This document shows positions 55,970 to 64,000 of a stretch of 64,000 nucleotides of DNA, one piece after another. The notes below the pieces were generated by a model. The model worked only from the letters and a program-made list of their open reading frames with translations, did not search any database and had not been told where the DNA came from. Location of the stretch: positions 2,345,001 through 2,409,000 of the forward strand of contig WPIO01000028.1 of the NCBI GenBank assembly GCA_009760855.2, read 5' to 3'. Positions within the stretch are counted from its first letter, which is position 1. Each line of letters opens with the position of its first letter. Position numbers and translations under genes: made by a program. The DNA comes from Cristatella mucedo. Its lineage: Eukaryota > Bryozoa > Phylactolaemata > Cristatellidae.

Positions 55970-58620
55970 GCGACTGAAAAATTTTCGGCTCTGGATGTTT
56001 GAATTTCGTTAGTCATGCGAGATTACTTGCTCTGCGGGATCGACCAGCTGTGAACCTGTCCTCTGCTGCTGCCTGCTACTTTCGCCCTTTCTGTCATGCC
56101 TTCGGCACCTGACCCAGGTCTGATGCTGTAGTTTGCTGCAGGAGTGGTAGTGCCAGCCGGTACTGCACAAGTGATATTGTGCTTTTACGATCGTCTGTGC
56201 TGGTGGCTAATACGAGACCCTGTTAAGAGACTAGGAATGCAATTTGGGTCAGAATGATGCAGCTGCTCTTCAAGCGATGCCCCAGCCCCGGCCAGCAGCT
56301 CTGTGCTGCTGCTGGCTAATTGGCCACTTGTCTACCAATGGGGCTCCGGTACTTACCAGTAGCTTAGTGTTTGGTTTAAAATCAAATTGATTTTGGCAGG
56401 CAGTTTTAAACCGTTTTATTGCTGTTTTATTGTTTTTTTTTACTTGTTTTCGAAGACACTCTATTCAGTTCGTTCTTCCTACTTCTGGCTCTTACTTCTG
56501 GCCGGTGGCTCGTTTAGTTGAGTTCTTACTCGAAAACCCATGTGCCCTCTGCAAGCAAAATGTATTCATCAAACTCACCGATGAGAACGTTTTCTGGTCC
56601 ATCGCCGATATTCACATGTGCAAATTCATCGGCGAACGTTTCGGCAAAAAAAACCGCCAAGTTCGATCATATCGAGGGGGCTGGAGGGTGGCTTGGAATA
56701 TCCTCGTTCTTTCGATCCCTGCTGCTGCTGACTTCCTTTTACAAATGAGTAGCTGTTGCTTCATCTTATGACGTGAATCCGCACAAGTGGACGAACAATA
56801 TAGGCATCGATGCCGAGACAGCTTCAATCCTTCTGACTCAAAACTTCTCAGAAAAATGAACAGATACATTGCTGGCAGGGCGCCCACCTTTGTTCTTGTC
56901 TTGTTTCGCCTTGGAGAGTGAATGTTAGGGACGTCAGGTGTGCGGCAACGCCTCACTGTGACAAGGTGTTTAAAACCAATACAACCGGGGCGGATTTTTT
57001 GGTTGGTTTTAAACCAGGTTTCAAACGAACCATTCACTACAGTAGCTACTGCTCCAACTTTTAGTTGGACTCGGTCAGTGGCATCCATCCAATCCGTCCT
57101 TTACCGAACAGCTTACGGGAGCAGCCAACTGTTTGCATGGATTTGTGTTGACTTGCAAGCAGCTGTTTTCTGAGAATTTGTTCCTTCTGGAACATTCGCT
57201 TGTTAAGAAAAAACATAATTGTTAAGAAAATACCACGGTCCTGACATGCCAATCGCCAATTAACACTCTCGTTAGGTTCAGCCTGCACCGGCAAAGTAAT
57301 CGAGCCCTGTAAGTCGAAGGGGCCCCCGGGGGACCTTACAGGTACATACAGGCCTGTTTACTGCTTTCATGTGAGCTGAGGAGCCGCTGATCGATTGTCC
57401 TGCTGTGTGCTGCTCACCTGGCTGCAATGGTTTATCTATCGTTTTGTTGCACTATCCTTATGTCTATCGTCAAGACACAGCTAGGATACCGTTATTAGCT
57501 TCTCTGCTTGCCAAGTGGGTAGTGAGTGTCGTAGGTAATACAGCAAGCCTACGGTTCTCAAATATAAGTCATCAGTTTGGGCTCACTATGGCAAGCTGTT
57601 CGTGTGAACGAGTAGCTTTTAGTATGCACGAGCATCTTCGGTCGCCAGGGAATCCTGAAAGCCGGCACACTTAGTGGTGAGTGATGTATGTATGTGTAAT
57701 TATAATTGGTGGAGCACCATAAGAGAACTTCTCTCTCTATCCGGGTGTTTTGCAAATACCGCCCCTAGGCCAAGCCAGGGCTGTTTGTTGCACGGGCTGT
57801 GCATTTTCCGACCCTGAGAGTCACCATCCAGCAGACAAATCAGGGACAGGAGCTTTAAGCCGAACTTCAGCGACGGTGCTTTTCGCCTCAAGTTTTCCCT
57901 GGTTACTGTAGCAGCTGCTGCTGCCACCGATCTTGTAGCTCGAAATGTTGAGTCACCAGCACCTGCATGCCGACCGGTCGTTGATCGATGCAGAGCTGAG
58001 GTTTCGGGCTGCTGTCGTTTCACTGCCGGGGCATCGCCTGCTGAGCAGAGAAGGCGCGGCGGCCGAGTTGCAGCGCTGCGAAATCTTGAGCTGCCGTGGC
58101 TGCCATGGGGGCATGCATAGGATTTTTGATCTCTGTTGGATCTAGCTCCTCTCGACAACCATCTTCCTTCTCAGCCGAGCACGATGGGCGATGCAGCAGC
58201 ATTGTTAGTTCGTGTGGTGTACATTGGCAAGCACTGTTGGGTTGTGAGACACTTTGCAGCTAGCTAAGTCTGACGAATGTCAGCGAAGCACCGATTCATC
58301 CAAACCGACTAACATATTACCATTAGACTTCCATCTTAGCTAGCCGACGCCAGGCCAGGCATCGCGCCCTGCCACCCAGTACCTGACTCATCCATCCATC
58401 GTGGCACCAGCTTCCCTTCTAGCCTGCCCTGCTGCCACTCTCATTGGCATGTGGTGTTTAGAGTTCTGGCTGATTTCAGTTCAGTTCGTTCTTGATGCCA
58501 TCCGGCATTTAGCTGTTCTAGGCTGCAGTGTAGGTAGGTGCAATGCCTGGTGACCGTTTCCGGGGATTGCTCTGCCATTGCCTTGCCGTTCTATTGATTG
58601 GTTGGAGTATGATCTACCGT
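55970..58620. other. upstream of PAK4, no exon recognised
   Basis: May hold a 5' UTR exon or promoter. A SINE2-type tail lies at 57695-57765. Confidence 0.4.
57695..57770 (-). repeat. SINE2-type tail fragment
   Basis: GGTGGAGCACCATAAGAGAA, then CTTCTCTCTCTATCCGGGTG. Confidence 0.5.
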
Positions 58621-58634
58621 CCGCAGGCACAGCC

Positions 58635-64000
<5,366 letters not shown>

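Overview
The window is eukaryotic nuclear DNA, most likely from an animal. Its genes are split by GT-AG introns, there are long dinucleotide microsatellites, and more than a third of the sequence looks like decayed non-LTR retrotransposons and tRNA-derived SINEs. The PAK4-type kinase exons resemble insect (Drosophila mbt) versions more than vertebrate ones from memory, for example LAADGRV, ELPKRKS and PEVISR. An arthropod or other protostome is therefore my best guess; no species can be named.

Four protein-coding genes can be supported. (1) On the minus strand at 2236-1155 is the large first coding exon of an ADAM10/ADAM17-type metalloprotease; the gene runs off the left edge. (2) On the minus strand at 15101-11120 is a centrin-3 gene, with five exons that join in phase and only the tiny start exon unplaced. 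(3) On the plus strand at 21243-40928 is a complete four-exon ADAM10/17-type gene of 793 residues, a diverged paralogue of gene 1 with the same first-exon boundary and intron phase. (4) On the plus strand from 58635 to 63340 are seven coding exons of a group II p21-activated kinase (PAK4/mbt); the gene runs off the right edge after the APE motif of the kinase domain.

Between and inside the genes lie at least two families of CR1/L2-like LINEs. Family L2-A has an ATTATT-type tail, with its best copy at 30.33-33.06 kb. Family L2-B has an ATTACATT-type tail, with its best copy at 17.0-19.26 kb on the minus strand. There are also two tRNA-derived SINE families. SINE1 has no L2 tail. SINE2 ends in the same AGAGATTAAGTTCTCT-type hairpin as L2-A, so it probably borrows the L2-A machinery. 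A Tigger/pogo-like DNA element at 25.2-27.2 kb is split by an L2-A copy.

Layout: 0-2.4 kb ADAM paralogue 1; 2.5-10.7 kb repeat-rich; 11.1-15.1 kb centrin-3; 15.4-21 kb repeats including L2-B; 21.2-40.9 kb ADAM paralogue 2, with introns full of L2-A, SINE1 and microsatellites; 41.7-46.6 kb nested LINE/SINE block; 46.6-52.6 kb microsatellites, a duplicated ~150-bp unit and LINE/SINE pieces; 52.6-54.4 kb GC/CpG-rich, possibly the PAK4 promoter side; 58.6-63.3 kb PAK4. The genes do not form an operon or an obvious pathway. ADAM10/17-type proteases shed membrane proteins, centrin-3 acts at centrioles, and PAK4/mbt acts downstream of Cdc42. No new defence or mobile system of the prokaryotic kind is present. 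The most unusual content is the pair of ADAM paralogues, a PAK4 with an atypical CRIB motif, and the shared LINE/SINE tails.
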